DNA of 64,000 nt from Psychroserpens damuponensis (GTDB taxonomy: Bacteria > Bacteroidota > Bacteroidia > Flavobacteriales > Flavobacteriaceae), in contig NZ_JXJO01000003.1 in the NCBI RefSeq assembly GCF_000826655.1, forward strand, positions 62,001-126,000, written 5' to 3'. A program made the position numbers and the translations under genes. A model generated the notes under the pieces. The model searched no databases. It saw only the letters and a program-made list of their open reading frames with translations, and was not told the origin of the DNA. Below are positions 43,467 to 52,467 of the stretch, in pieces (within the stretch, counting starts at the first letter, position 1; the number at the start of each line of letters is the position of its first letter).

Positions 43467-45866
43467 TTAATAATTTAATTTTAATTGAAGCATTATGTTT
43501 CGTCCAAGATCATCGGCAAAATATCTTAATCGATTTAAATAATTTCTATAAGAGGTGTTTAATACGTTTTGTACACTTAGACCAACATTTAAATTTGTTT
43601 TGTGATTTAAAGCAAATGTGATATCACTATTAAAATGTAATAAGTGATATGTTGGAGGAGGTGTACTAATATCTACTAAAACAGTTTCATTTGTAGTTGG
43701 TATAAACGCTTCAAAATTGTTATTAGGAAAGTCATTTTGACGTAATACTAATTCACTTTCTATAGACGCGTTAAAATTGAGCCACTTTTTATTTGAATAC
43801 TGAAAGCTATTTACTGTTTTGTTAGAAGGCATATCTATTAATGGCCTATTTAATTCTAAGTTTCGTCCTCTTAAAACCGAAGACCTATTTTTAAATGACC
43901 AATCTTTTGAAATGTTATAATCAAGAGAAAAGTCTAAACCAATTAACGATGCATTTGTTTGTTTATAGCTCCATACAGGAAAGGCGCCTCTTAAGGTTTG
44001 CTCTGTACCAGTTGGTTCTATATAAATAAAATCTGTTATATGGTTGTAGAACGTTTCTATGTTAACTATCAACTTTTCCGAAGAAAAAAGATAAGAAAGC
44101 GCAAAACGATTTGAGGTTTCTTGATCAATCCTTAAATCTCCCAATTCAATTCTTGCAGCAGAGTGATGTAAACCGTCGCTAAATAACTCTGACGGATTTG
44201 GCGCGCGATTAGATAAACTATAATTAAACAAAATACTATGTTCATCATTTATCTTATACGTTGTACCTGCAGATGCAGATATATTATGATACTTAAATTT
44301 TGGATTGACTAGTAGTTGTGTGCCTAAATCGTCTATAACTAAATCTGCAAAATCTACGTCATAACCTCGTTCTTCCCATCGTGATGTTAGGTAAAATTTT
44401 TGAGCATCATAATAATTAAAATCATAACGTACTCCAAAATCTAATCGTAAATTATCATTGATTGTAATATCTGTGATGGCATAAATACCAAAATCATATT
44501 TATCATAATCTGGGATAAGTCGACGAACACCAGTATTAGGATTAGCAAAATTATTTTGATAATTGGCACTTAATCCAATTTCATAAGTGTTACCGTGATT
44601 GCTATCTAATTTTAAGGCTGTTTTTATACTATGTGTTTTTAATTTTAGATCTATGGCAGCTTTATCTCTGTCATCACCAACACGAATGTCATACTCAAAT
44701 CGTTGATTATTTTGAAAATCATACTGAATTTCTAATCGTCCAAATTTTTTGAAACGTTTGTAAAATTCTGCTTTAAAAATTTGATGAGTTACATCTTGTC
44801 TTGGCGCATTGATATCATAACTAAAATCTTCGACTATTGATGGTTGTTGACTATTAATTGCATTTACCAAATCTTCAATATTACCAATATGTGATGATCT
44901 TAAAATGGCAATTTCATTATTTAGATAACTATAAAAGACATTAAATCCTTGCTCAAATGTTTTAAATCCAGCATGTATTGAAAAGCCATTTGAATTTAAA
45001 CCAGTATTAGTAAGGCTGTAATTTGGAGCTTTAAAATCTCCATATTTTTTTAAAGTTCCTTGCCCTGAAACATACCATCCTTCAGTATACGTTTTAGTGA
45101 GCTTGCTAGATAAACTAAATCCTCTTCCATTATTTTGAGTTGTTGCAATGGTTTTTCCAAATAGTGAGTCTTTTAAAAATACACGTTGCGGACTCATTAC
45201 GACTACTCCTCCTAGTGCATCACCTCCAAAAGCTAGAGCGCCAGAGCCTTTAATAACAGAGATCGTTTCTGCAGAATTGATATCAATATTTGGTGCATGT
45301 TCAATTCCCCATTCTTGATCTTGAAGTCTTACACCATTAGTCATCACAATAATTCTACTACTATGTAAACCATTAATAACTGGTTTTACTATTGTATTAC
45401 CAGTATTTAACGAGTTAACACCACTTATTTGCTTTAAAGCATCGCCTAAACTACCAGAGCTGTAAGTTTCTAAATCTTTAGATTTAAGCACAGTTTCTTG
45501 GCTAGAATGCGTTTGTGTTTTTATAGCAGAACCCTTTACATTAACTAGTTCTAGTTCTTCAACATGATGCTCTAAAGTAATATTATATACTGTATTACCT
45601 TTAACTTCTATGTTTAAGATTTTAGTTTCACAAGCAATGTGAGAGACTTTTATGTTATAATTTCCGTCGCAGAGTTTTGAGAATTTAAAATCTCCATTTA
45701 AATCTGTAACAGCATAAACATCTAGTGATTCAATATACAAGGACGCTCCAATAATTTTGCTACCGTCATGAAAATCATCTATTGTACCACTGAGTTTAGA
45801 ATTGCAATTTTGAGCCATTACTACAGCAGAAAAGCATATAGCGCATAGCGTTACAAAAAACTTCAT
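43467..45866 (-). CDS. TonB-dependent receptor, ZnuD-like (putative zinc/metal uptake)
   Basis: 799 residues. The signal peptide ends VMAQ (19), then a carboxypeptidase-like regulatory domain (about 22-105), the plug (about 118-235; SLGDALKQISGVNSLNTGNTIVKPVINGL, VIKGSGALAFGGDALGGVV) and a 22-strand-type barrel ending LQLKLNY. The extracellular stretch PSELFSDGLHHSAARIELGDLRIDQETSN is close in wording to ZnuD-type zinc receptors (ELY-x-DGPHHAT-x-x-x-EIG). An upstream His-rich small protein and a downstream acidic lipoprotein fit metal uptake. The ligand is not proven; copper or a metal chelate is possible. Confidence 0.75.
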   Translation of the reverse strand: MKFFVTLCAICFSAVVMAQNCNSKLSGTIDDFHDGSKIIGASLYIESLDVYAVTDLNGDFKFSKLCDGNYNIKVSHIACETKILNIEVKGNTVYNITLEHHVEELELVNVKGSAIKTQTHSSQETVLKSKDLETYSSGSLGDALKQISGVNSLNTGNTIVKPVINGLHSSRIIVMTNGVRLQDQEWGIEHAPNIDINSAETISVIKGSGALAFGGDALGGVVVMSPQRVFLKDSLFGKTIATTQNNGRGFSLSSKLTKTYTEGWYVSGQGTLKKYGDFKAPNYSLTNTGLNSNGFSIHAGFKTFEQGFNVFYSYLNNEIAILRSSHIGNIEDLVNAINSQQPSIVEDFSYDINAPRQDVTHQIFKAEFYKRFKKFGRLEIQYDFQNNQRFEYDIRVGDDRDKAAIDLKLKTHSIKTALKLDSNHGNTYEIGLSANYQNNFANPNTGVRRLIPDYDKYDFGIYAITDITINDNLRLDFGVRYDFNYYDAQKFYLTSRWEERGYDVDFADLVIDDLGTQLLVNPKFKYHNISASAGTTYKINDEHSILFNYSLSNRAPNPSELFSDGLHHSAARIELGDLRIDQETSNRFALSYLFSSEKLIVNIETFYNHITDFIYIEPTGTEQTLRGAFPVWSYKQTNASLIGLDFSLDYNISKDWSFKNRSSVLRGRNLELNRPLIDMPSNKTVNSFQYSNKKWLNFNASIESELVLRQNDFPNNNFEAFIPTTNETVLVDISTPPPTYHLLHFNSDITFALNHKTNLNVGLSVQNVLNTSYRNYLNRLRYFADDLGRNIMLQLKLNY

Positions 45867-45906
45867 TTAGTTAATTTGTTTAATTAAATATCTTTGATGC
45901 GAGTAT

Positions 45907-46242
45907 TTAAATTAAACGTGGTGGTCCTCTAAGAGAAAAAGATAAAGACCGATGATTATTTAAGAAATAATAATTTGAATTGATACTTTGTTGAGTAAAC
46001 TCCTGTATAAGAAGTTCATTATAATTTTGAAACGTTACAAAGTTGTTATAAGCTGTAAATTTATAAAGTTCACAGTGTAAATCTTTGGTGTGGAAATGAG
46101 AATCTGTAAGATCATCAATACAAATATCATGATGATGCTCTTCAAAAATAAAAGTAGATTTTACAACAATTGGCATCAATAAAGCCACTATCACAAATGC
46201 TGTGAATAGCCTTAACATAGGATGTAAGTTGTTGTTTTGCAT
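45907..46242 (-). CDS. His/Cys-rich small exported protein upstream of the TonB receptor
   Basis: 111 residues. One N-terminal membrane or signal helix (about 10-30), then a dense metal-ligand-like stretch at 33-57 with H36, H37, H38, C41, H49, H51, H56 and C57. The C-terminus is SFSLRGPPRLI; such RGPP ends recur in small flavobacterial proteins next to outer-membrane metal systems (from memory). Its start overlaps the DUF6787 stop (TAATG) and it is 40 bases before the receptor. Likely periplasmic and metal-binding or metal-sensing, by inference. Confidence 0.7.
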   Translation of the reverse strand: MQNNNLHPMLRLFTAFVIVALLMPIVVKSTFIFEEHHHDICIDDLTDSHFHTKDLHCELYKFTAYNNFVTFQNYNELLIQEFTQQSINSNYYFLNNHRSLSFSLRGPPRLI

Positions 46243-46739
46243 TACTCTATAAATCTACCGAGACCAAATCGTCGTAACATTTTCTTTTCAAATTCCCAGA
46301 AAAATTTAAACTGGCCAAATAACCATCCAAAAGTTACTAAGAGAATTTGGTAAAAAATAAGGCCAATGATAATGAATAAAACCCAATAAAGTATAGGGTT
46401 TAAGTTTTCTTTAGTAATTCCTATAGCTCTAATAATTGGTTTGCCAACAAAAAGAGAAGATGATCCAGTAACAGCAAAAACGATAAAAATTCTAATCATT
46501 TCCCAACGTTGCTCTACAATCCATTTTTTTTCTAGTTTTTTAAATAGAAATAAAGAGACTTTTAATAGTATGAAGCATACAATAAGGGTTAAGCTAATTT
46601 TGAGAACTATAGGGAGGTTTTTGGCAAAGTTAAATGCAAGTTTATAGCTGCTATAAGCTAGACCTAAAACACCAAGAATAGGAAATAGTAATTGCCAATT
46701 GTGTTGTATCTCCCAATTTTGTTTAAACGTTTTTAACAT
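46242..46739 (-). CDS. DUF6787 family membrane protein
   Basis: 165 residues. Four membrane helices (about 17-35, 43-65, 83-103 and 118-143). EQRWEMIRIFIVFAVTGSSSLFVGKPIIRAIGI and PILYWVLFIIIGLIFYQILLVTFGWLFGQFKFFWEFEKKMLRRFG match the DUF6787 family. Here the family block is preceded by an extra helix pair. It is the first gene of the operon with the His-rich protein, the TonB receptor and the acidic lipoprotein. Role unknown. Confidence 0.8.
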   Translation of the reverse strand: MLKTFKQNWEIQHNWQLLFPILGVLGLAYSSYKLAFNFAKNLPIVLKISLTLIVCFILLKVSLFLFKKLEKKWIVEQRWEMIRIFIVFAVTGSSSLFVGKPIIRAIGITKENLNPILYWVLFIIIGLIFYQILLVTFGWLFGQFKFFWEFEKKMLRRFGLGRFIE

Positions 46740-46759
46740 AGATTACAAGAGTCTAACTG

Positions 46760-46767
46760 CAAAAGTA
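46760..46767 (-). promoter_or_regulatory. -7 element for the DUF6787-TonB receptor operon
   Basis: On the minus strand it reads TACTTTTG (TAnnTTTG), 21 bases before ATG 46739. A TTG lies 16 bases further up, inside the end of the DUF6146 gene. No obvious Zur-like palindrome is seen around it. Confidence 0.45.
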
Positions 46768-46769
46768 AT

Positions 46770-47198
46770 TTAAATTCTAGGAACAAAAGACGATAATCGT
46801 TGCTTATAAGTGATTTGAAAGTAAGTAAAATAGTTAAATAGTTTATAATTAACATCGTAACCATAATCTATACTAGGATTGTAATCTATGCGCAATTCAT
46901 AAAGGTTTGAATCGTATTGATGTGGTTGTAACACTCTATTGTTCCATTCTTTTACATTTACATTGTTTCTAGCTTCCATATAAGATTGTGAGTAGTAACC
47001 TTCTGGTCTTGCCATTGAGGCTAACCAAGTATTAAAACCAGGTTCTATGATGATAATTTCATATTCTATATCGTCATTCGCAATTCTAACAATATCTTCT
47101 TCAGGGACATTTGTTAAATTGGTTTCTGGAGTTGTTTGATAAGATCCACAACTTACTAAAAGTAGTGTTATGATAAAAAGTTGAGTAATACGTGTCAT
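46770..47198 (-). CDS. DUF6146 family lipoprotein
   Basis: 142 residues. The lipobox LVSCGSYQ places the lipidated Cys at about 16. The conserved core is YEIIIIEPGFNTWLASMARPEGYYSQSYMEARNNVNVKEWNNRV, followed by LYELRIDYNPSIDYGYDVNYKLFNYFTYFQITY, as in DUF6146. Exported, probably at the outer membrane. Function unknown. It lies directly upstream of the DUF6787 gene (30-base gap), which has its own -7 element. Confidence 0.8.
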   Translation of the reverse strand: MTRITQLFIITLLLVSCGSYQTTPETNLTNVPEEDIVRIANDDIEYEIIIIEPGFNTWLASMARPEGYYSQSYMEARNNVNVKEWNNRVLQPHQYDSNLYELRIDYNPSIDYGYDVNYKLFNYFTYFQITYKQRLSSFVPRI

Positions 47199-47391
47199 GA
47201 TGCTATATATGTTTTAAAGTTACAAAAATCATTCTGAAGCAAATAGCCACAAAAATCATTTTTTTGTTATAATAAGCCAAAAATATAATGTAAATCTAAC
47301 TTGATAAAACTGTAATGAGTGAACCGCACTTATGAATGAGTTATGTGGTTTTTTTAATGTGTAAACAATATAACAACAGGTTTGTTAACCA

Positions 47392-48552
47392 TCATGTCGT
47401 CTGTTTTTTAAATGTAAGAATAAATGTTGAGCCTTCACCCAAAGCGCTTTCTACCTTTATTGTGCCGCCTATGGTCTCCATTTGAGTTTTAGTAATATAC
47501 AATCCTACACCACGAGAATCGTCTCTACTAGTACCATGAAAGGTTTGATAAATTTCAAAAAGTTGATTTTTATATTTATTGGTATCAATCCCTATACCAT
47601 TATCTGAAATTAATATTTTAAGTTCGTCTTTAGTATGTAAAGATTGTAACATAATTTTAGAATTACGATCATCTGCTCTGTACTTGATGCCATTTGAAAT
47701 CAAATTGTAAAGTATACTTTCTAAATAAGAACTATTTACGTTTATAATATCATTTTTTCTAATTGAATTGTAAATGGCAATATTATTATGCGCAATATCC
47801 ATTTTTAAACTATGAATAACTTTTTCTGCACAATTGTATATACTTACACGCTCATTGAGTTCTTTAGCATTTGATTTAGACTTAATACTAATGATATCAT
47901 CTAAGTCTACAATTGTTGTTGAGAGTGCTCCGGAAATCGTCTTGAGATGATCAATAAGTTCATGTTTTTCTTCTTCGGAAACTGCTTCGTCATAAAATTC
48001 TAGAATATTTTTAAAATTTCCAATATGTGTTTTTAAATTATGAGATACAATATGGGTGAAATTATGTAAGCGTTCATTTTGACTTGTGATTAGCTGAAGA
48101 TAACGTTCAGACTGTACTTCTTTTTTCTTTCTGTAAGTGATATCGGTATGTGTACCAATAATACGTGTTGGTTTGCCTTGAGCATTTTTTTCAATAATTT
48201 TACCTTTATCTAAAATCCATTTGTATTGGCCATCACGACAAAGGATGCGATGTTCGTTTCTATAGGTATCTAACGATCCATTTACATGTGCATTAAAATC
48301 ATTGAAATAGGTTTCAGAATCTTCAGGATGTACTCTACGATCCCATTCTGTTACAGAGTTGGATAGCTCGTGTTCTTCAAAACCAAGAAGCATTTTAGAC
48401 TCTTTAGAATAATACACTTCATTTTTAATGATGTCATAATCCCATAGACCAACATTAGTGTTTTCTAATGCTATTTGCCATCTCTTATCATTAATAGAAT
48501 CTTGATTCTCAATTTTAGGTTGAGGATTTGGTTCTTTTTTTTTCCAAAACAT
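47392..48552 (-). CDS. PAS-domain sensor histidine kinase
   Basis: 386 residues, cytoplasmic. PAS (PAS_3 type) at about 25-140: VGLWDYDIIKNEVYYSKESKMLLGF, WDRRVHPEDSETYF, RILCRDGQYKWILDKGKII, IIGTHTDIT. The H box is NFTHIVSHNLKTHIGN with H171, a variant with N-L-K where most kinases have E-L-R. The HATPase part has NLISNGIKYR, DNGIGID and SRGVGLYITK. It has a close paralogue directly downstream. No response regulator is adjacent. Confidence 0.92.
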   Translation of the reverse strand: MFWKKKEPNPQPKIENQDSINDKRWQIALENTNVGLWDYDIIKNEVYYSKESKMLLGFEEHELSNSVTEWDRRVHPEDSETYFNDFNAHVNGSLDTYRNEHRILCRDGQYKWILDKGKIIEKNAQGKPTRIIGTHTDITYRKKKEVQSERYLQLITSQNERLHNFTHIVSHNLKTHIGNFKNILEFYDEAVSEEEKHELIDHLKTISGALSTTIVDLDDIISIKSKSNAKELNERVSIYNCAEKVIHSLKMDIAHNNIAIYNSIRKNDIINVNSSYLESILYNLISNGIKYRADDRNSKIMLQSLHTKDELKILISDNGIGIDTNKYKNQLFEIYQTFHGTSRDDSRGVGLYITKTQMETIGGTIKVESALGEGSTFILTFKKQTT

Positions 48553-48814
48553 GCTGAGGCTTTTTTTTTATTTGGACACTTTTTTTTTAAAAACGTCACT
48601 CAAAAATATATCATTTTTTGTTTATACAATACGATATCATTGATTATGAGATTGTTGTTTTTTAAAGGTAATCCATGCTATATTTAAAACTGTTTTGTTA
48701 ATGTATTTGTATCGAGATAGTTGGCGTGTTTTGTGATAGGTGTTTTTAGTTTTATTTAGGATGCGATTGAGGTGTAGTTTTAACATTTCCGAAGAAAAAA
48801 AACTTAGAAATTAT

Positions 48815-49960
48815 TTAATTTTCTCTCAAATTAGGTGCTATAATTTTAAAGGTAGTCCCTTTACCTAACGTACTCTCAACTTTAATTTGACCATTAAAAC
48901 TTTCTATTTGATTTTTAATGAGGTACAAGCCAACACCTTCAGAGTCTTTATTGGGATGAAACGTTTTATAGAGGCCAAAAATGTCTTTTCCAAATTTTTC
49001 TAGATCTATACCTGTACCATTGTCTGCCACGCTTAACTCAATGGTTTTATGATTAAATGTACTGTCTATATGTATCACAGGATCTCTATCTGGATGTTTG
49101 TATTTTAATGCATTGGTAAGCAGGTTTTGAACGATACTTTCAAAATAAGATTTGTTGTAAAGTATGTACAGTTTTTTATTGATATTATTATGGATTATAG
49201 CATTAGATTCTTTAATTACATAGTCTAATGTATTGAGAATGCGGTCTACTTCATTTGAGATATATATTTTTTCTACACGTTTATTTTTATTGGTTTGTAC
49301 AGAGACTATATTGTTTAAATCTTTTATGGTTTTACTTAATGAACTAGAGAGTGTTAACAGGTGATTAAAAATGTTTGCTTTTTCATTATCGTTGGTTTCT
49401 TCTTGGTAAAAGTCTAGTAGGCTTTCTAGGTTACCTGTGTGCTGTTTGAGATTATGTGTTACTATGTGAGCAAAATTTTTAAGTCGATTATTTTGTTCTG
49501 AGGCTATAGTGAGTGCGTTGTTAATTTTCTTCTCATTGTTTTTAAGTATGGTAATATCGGTATGTGTGCCAATAGCTCTTTTGCACTTGCCATTTGGCAA
49601 CCACTCGATAACTTTCCCTCGATCTCTAATCCATTTATATTTACCGTTTTCACATCTTACTCTATGCACATTGTCGTACATCGCTTTTTTTCCATTTAAA
49701 TGGTCTTGAAAATCTTGAAAATATTTTGTTTGATCGTCTGGATGAACACGATTATTCCAGTCTTGAGGGTTTTTGCCAAAATCTGGATCATTAATTCCAA
49801 TTATTTGTATGGAGCCTTCTGAGAAATATACGCGGTTTTCTTGAGCGTTATATTCCCAAACGCCTATGCTAGAGTATTCTAATGCAAGTTTAGATTTTAA
49901 ATCTTCTTTGTAGTCAAGATTTTTAAAACCATTGTGAAGTTCCAAATTAAAAAAAGTCAT
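48815..49960 (-). CDS. PAS-domain sensor histidine kinase, tandem paralogue
   Basis: 381 residues, same layout as the kinase at 47392-48552: PAS at about 25-140 (IGVWEYNAQENRVYFSEGSIQIIGI, NNRVHPDDQTKYFQDF, KYKWIRDRGKVIEW, AIGTHTDIT), H box NFAHIVTHNLKQHTGN with H169, N box NLLTNALKYK, DNGTGID and EGVGLYLIK. No membrane helix. The first 20 residues differ and look non-conserved. The two genes are 262 bases apart; that gap has a CTTCGGAA octamer (48787) and no gene. Confidence 0.92.
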   Translation of the reverse strand: MTFFNLELHNGFKNLDYKEDLKSKLALEYSSIGVWEYNAQENRVYFSEGSIQIIGINDPDFGKNPQDWNNRVHPDDQTKYFQDFQDHLNGKKAMYDNVHRVRCENGKYKWIRDRGKVIEWLPNGKCKRAIGTHTDITILKNNEKKINNALTIASEQNNRLKNFAHIVTHNLKQHTGNLESLLDFYQEETNDNEKANIFNHLLTLSSSLSKTIKDLNNIVSVQTNKNKRVEKIYISNEVDRILNTLDYVIKESNAIIHNNINKKLYILYNKSYFESIVQNLLTNALKYKHPDRDPVIHIDSTFNHKTIELSVADNGTGIDLEKFGKDIFGLYKTFHPNKDSEGVGLYLIKNQIESFNGQIKVESTLGKGTTFKIIAPNLREN

Positions 49961-50076
49961 AACAGTGTATTATAAGAATAGCGTTAGGGACTTTAATTCT
50001 TTATTTATTAATTAATTTAGTTATGGGATTAAAAATAGTTAATTAACTGTAAAGCAGCAAGATAAATTAAGTTTTT

Positions 50077-50985
50077 CTATCGTCTAGGGTGAAATTGCAT
50101 GAGTGCATCTTTAAGATGCGATCTATCAACATGCATATAAATCTCAGTTGTGGTAATGCTTTCATGGCCAAGCATAAGTTGAATGGCTCTTAAATCGGCA
50201 CCATTTTCTAAAAGATGCGTCGCAAATGAATGTCTAAAGGTATGAGGAGAAATTATTTTATTTAAATTAATTGCTTTTGCAAGATCCTTTATAATTGTAA
50301 AAATCATTGCTCTTGTTAACTGTTTGCCTCTGTTGTTTAAAAAGAGTGTATCTGTATAATCAGGATGTACAGTAATGTGAGTTCTCATATCTCTCCAAAT
50401 ATTAATATATTTTTGGGTATTAAGTCCAATTGGGACAAAGCGCTGTTTGTCACCTTTACCTGTTACTTTAATAAAACCTTCATCAAAAAATAAATCTGAA
50501 ATCTTCAAATTTGTGAGTTCGCTTACTCTTAGTCCGCAACTATATAACGTTTCTAAAATGGCTCTATTACGTTCTCCAATATGAACACCATTATAGGTTT
50601 TAGTAAGGTCAATAGCATTAATAAGATTGTCAATATCGTCTATAGATAAGGTGTCTGGTAATTTTCTACCTATTTTAGGAGATTCAATTTGATCTAAAGG
50701 GTTTGTTTCACGGTAATCTTCAAAAACTAAGTAATTAAAAAAGCTTCGTAAACCCGAAATGACTCGAGATTGTGATCTCGAATTTAATTGCTTTGAAACA
50801 TCGTATATAAACGCTTGTACTTGATCGTGATCAATTTTAACAGGAGAAACAATGATATCATTTGTTTCAAGATAACTCATAAGCTTCTCTACATCTAATG
50901 CATAGTTTACGATAGAGTTATTTGATAAACCTCGCTCAATTTTAAGATAGTATTTGTAATCGTTAAGGGCATTTTGCCATTTCAT
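50077..50985 (-). CDS. xerD: Site-specific tyrosine recombinase XerD
   Basis: 302 residues. The N-terminal SAM-like core-binding domain (1-95) and C-terminal catalytic domain are complete: R153 (CGLRVSEL), K in GKGDKQR (about 177-180), H248-x-x-R251 (HTFRHSFATHLL), H274 (LGHESITTT) and the nucleophile Y283 (EIYMHV). It resolves chromosome dimers at dif, normally at the septum with FtsK. The ends and neighbours (no repeats, no phage genes) point to the housekeeping Xer enzyme rather than a mobile-element integrase. Confidence 0.93.
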   Translation of the reverse strand: MKWQNALNDYKYYLKIERGLSNNSIVNYALDVEKLMSYLETNDIIVSPVKIDHDQVQAFIYDVSKQLNSRSQSRVISGLRSFFNYLVFEDYRETNPLDQIESPKIGRKLPDTLSIDDIDNLINAIDLTKTYNGVHIGERNRAILETLYSCGLRVSELTNLKISDLFFDEGFIKVTGKGDKQRFVPIGLNTQKYINIWRDMRTHITVHPDYTDTLFLNNRGKQLTRAMIFTIIKDLAKAINLNKIISPHTFRHSFATHLLENGADLRAIQLMLGHESITTTEIYMHVDRSHLKDALMQFHPRR

Positions 50986-50999
50986 ATGATATAAAAATA

Positions 51000-51030
51000 A
51001 AAAACCATTCTATACAAGATAGAATGGTTT
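51000..51030 (-). terminator. Terminator between TM2 gene and xerD
   Basis: A perfect 13-bp stem AAAACCATTCTAT / ATAGAATGGTTTT with a 5-base loop, downstream of the minus-strand TM2 gene. Confidence 0.85.
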
Positions 51031-51052
51031 TAAGATTATTTTGAAAAAAGTT

Positions 51053-51391
51053 TTAGAAATTATCTGTAAGCATATTGATTAAATCAATAATTGCCCATAC
51101 ACCTAATCCTCCTAAAGTTACAATAAATAAAATATTCCAACCAACAGGTTTTTTATAATACCATCTATGTGCAGCAAATACACCTAAGAAAAACCATAAG
51201 GCAACTCCAACCCATTTATCCTTACCAGATTTTGCAGCTGGAGAGTATAAATCACTAGCTCCAGCATCATTTGATGTAGAGATGTTAGTTGTAGTTACGG
51301 TAGCAACAGTTCTTTTAACAGGAAATGAAGCATGAGACAAAGATATTGCCCCAAAAAAGAGTAAAAACGAAAGTAAAAATTTAAATTTCAT
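51053..51391 (-). CDS. TM2-domain protein
   Basis: 112 residues. Signal peptide 1-21 (SHA|SF). A Ser/Thr-rich linker leads to the TM2 domain: WVGVALWFFLGVFAAHRWYYKKPVGWNILFIVTLGGLGVWAIIDLINML, two helices with the G-x-x-G/A-x-HR-x-Y turn. Inner membrane; function unknown, as for most TM2 proteins. Confidence 0.88.
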   Translation of the reverse strand: MKFKFLLSFLLFFGAISLSHASFPVKRTVATVTTTNISTSNDAGASDLYSPAAKSGKDKWVGVALWFFLGVFAAHRWYYKKPVGWNILFIVTLGGLGVWAIIDLINMLTDNF

Positions 51392-51403
51392 ATAATATTG
51401 GTT

Positions 51404-51411
51404 TAAGTTTG
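51404..51411 (+). promoter_or_regulatory. -7 element for the secreted protein gene at 51432
   Basis: TAAGTTTG (TAnnTTTG), 21 bases before ATG 51432. No TTG at the usual distance, as that place lies within the divergent TM2 gene. Confidence 0.4.
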
Positions 51412-51431
51412 TCCAACAATAATATGAAAAT

Positions 51432-52310
51432 ATGGCAAATTATAGTGTAAGAATTCTCTTTATTTTATTATCAAGTTTACAACTCATTGGGCAAGAATCG
51501 AATGAATATATTGGAGCTATAAAATTAAATGATTCTGCAATCATTACCTATAAGGTTAAGTTTGATATTAATTATGATCAAGTTGAAGGATATTCTGTTA
51601 CAGATTTTGGAGGAGATCATGAAACAAAGTCAAAAATAACGGGAACTTACAATTCTGCTACCAGAGAGTTGTCTTTTAATGAATATGATATTATATACAC
51701 CAAATCTGATGTTATTCATGATGATTTTTGTTTCGTGCATTTTAAACCTACGTATTTCAAACCAGGTAAAACAAAATATTTTAAAGGTGATTTTAAAGGT
51801 GAGTTTTCAGACGGTGAAGAGTGTATAAGTGGCGAACTATTTCTTAATTCGGCAGAGAATGTTGAAAAACGCATGGAAAAAATGACTAAAAAAATCAATA
51901 GATCCAACCGTGTACCAGATAGTATAAAACAAAAAACAAATGAGTTAAAGATTTTGGAAAAACTCAATATGAATATTTTAAAGACCTCTCAAGTGACAAG
52001 TGTTTTTTCTAGCGATCAAAAGGTGTCTTTACATATATATGATGGCGGACAAGAAGATGGAGATATGATATCTATTAAAGTAAATGGCAACATCATACTT
52101 AGAAGACATACAATTTCTAAAGAGATCAAAGTATTAACAATACCACTTACTTCAAAAAAAACAGTTATCGAGATAATTGCAGATGGAGTGGGTAGCGTAA
52201 CAACCAACACGGCTGTTTTAGAAATCCAGGATAGTAAAAATAAAATAAAAGCTATGACTAATCTTGAGAAAAATCAATCTACGTTAATCCATATACTAAA
52301 GAGACATTGA
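51432..52310 (+). CDS. Secreted protein of unknown function
   Basis: 292 residues. A signal peptide of about 21 residues ends LIGQ. The first half is beta-rich with repeated YFKGDFKGEFSDGEECISGELFLN-type strands. A charged helix (about 138-175; RMEKMTKKINRSN, KQKTNELKILEKL) follows. The last part is an Ig-like or C2-like sheet (KVSLHIYDGGQEDGDMISIKVNGNIILRRHTISKEIKVLTIPL). No family recognised. The last sheet resembles a calcium- or ligand-binding beta sandwich, but this is only an impression. Confidence 0.6.
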   Translation: MANYSVRILFILLSSLQLIGQESNEYIGAIKLNDSAIITYKVKFDINYDQVEGYSVTDFGGDHETKSKITGTYNSATRELSFNEYDIIYTKSDVIHDDFCFVHFKPTYFKPGKTKYFKGDFKGEFSDGEECISGELFLNSAENVEKRMEKMTKKINRSNRVPDSIKQKTNELKILEKLNMNILKTSQVTSVFSSDQKVSLHIYDGGQEDGDMISIKVNGNIILRRHTISKEIKVLTIPLTSKKTVIEIIADGVGSVTTNTAVLEIQDSKNKIKAMTNLEKNQSTLIHILKRH

Positions 52311-52409
52311 GATATTCAAATTGTTAATAACTATATTTTGTACATCCCTAAAAAATAGAGTGTTTGATAAAATATGTTTATAAAATTGTTAATAAGTTGT
52401 GGGGATTTG

Positions 52410-52440
52410 TTGATAGTCTGAAAAAAAAGCGTTTAGTTTG
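52410..52440 (+). promoter_or_regulatory. Promoter of the first beta-barrel gene
   Basis: TTG 52410-52412 and TAGTTTG 52434-52440 (one base shorter than TAnnTTTG), 21 bases apart. The leader would be about 20 bases to ATG 52468. Confidence 0.45.
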
Positions 52441-52467
52441 TACTAATCAATTTTAAAACTTTTTTTT

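Noticed and set aside
47310-47375. Possible hairpin AACCGCA / TGTGGTT with a T run
   Set aside because: Needs a G-U pair on the plus strand, where no gene ends, and has a mismatch on the minus strand. Not called.
50077-50985. XerD-like gene as integrase of a mobile element
   Set aside because: It is full length with typical XerD motifs, and no attachment-site repeats, transfer or phage genes are nearby.
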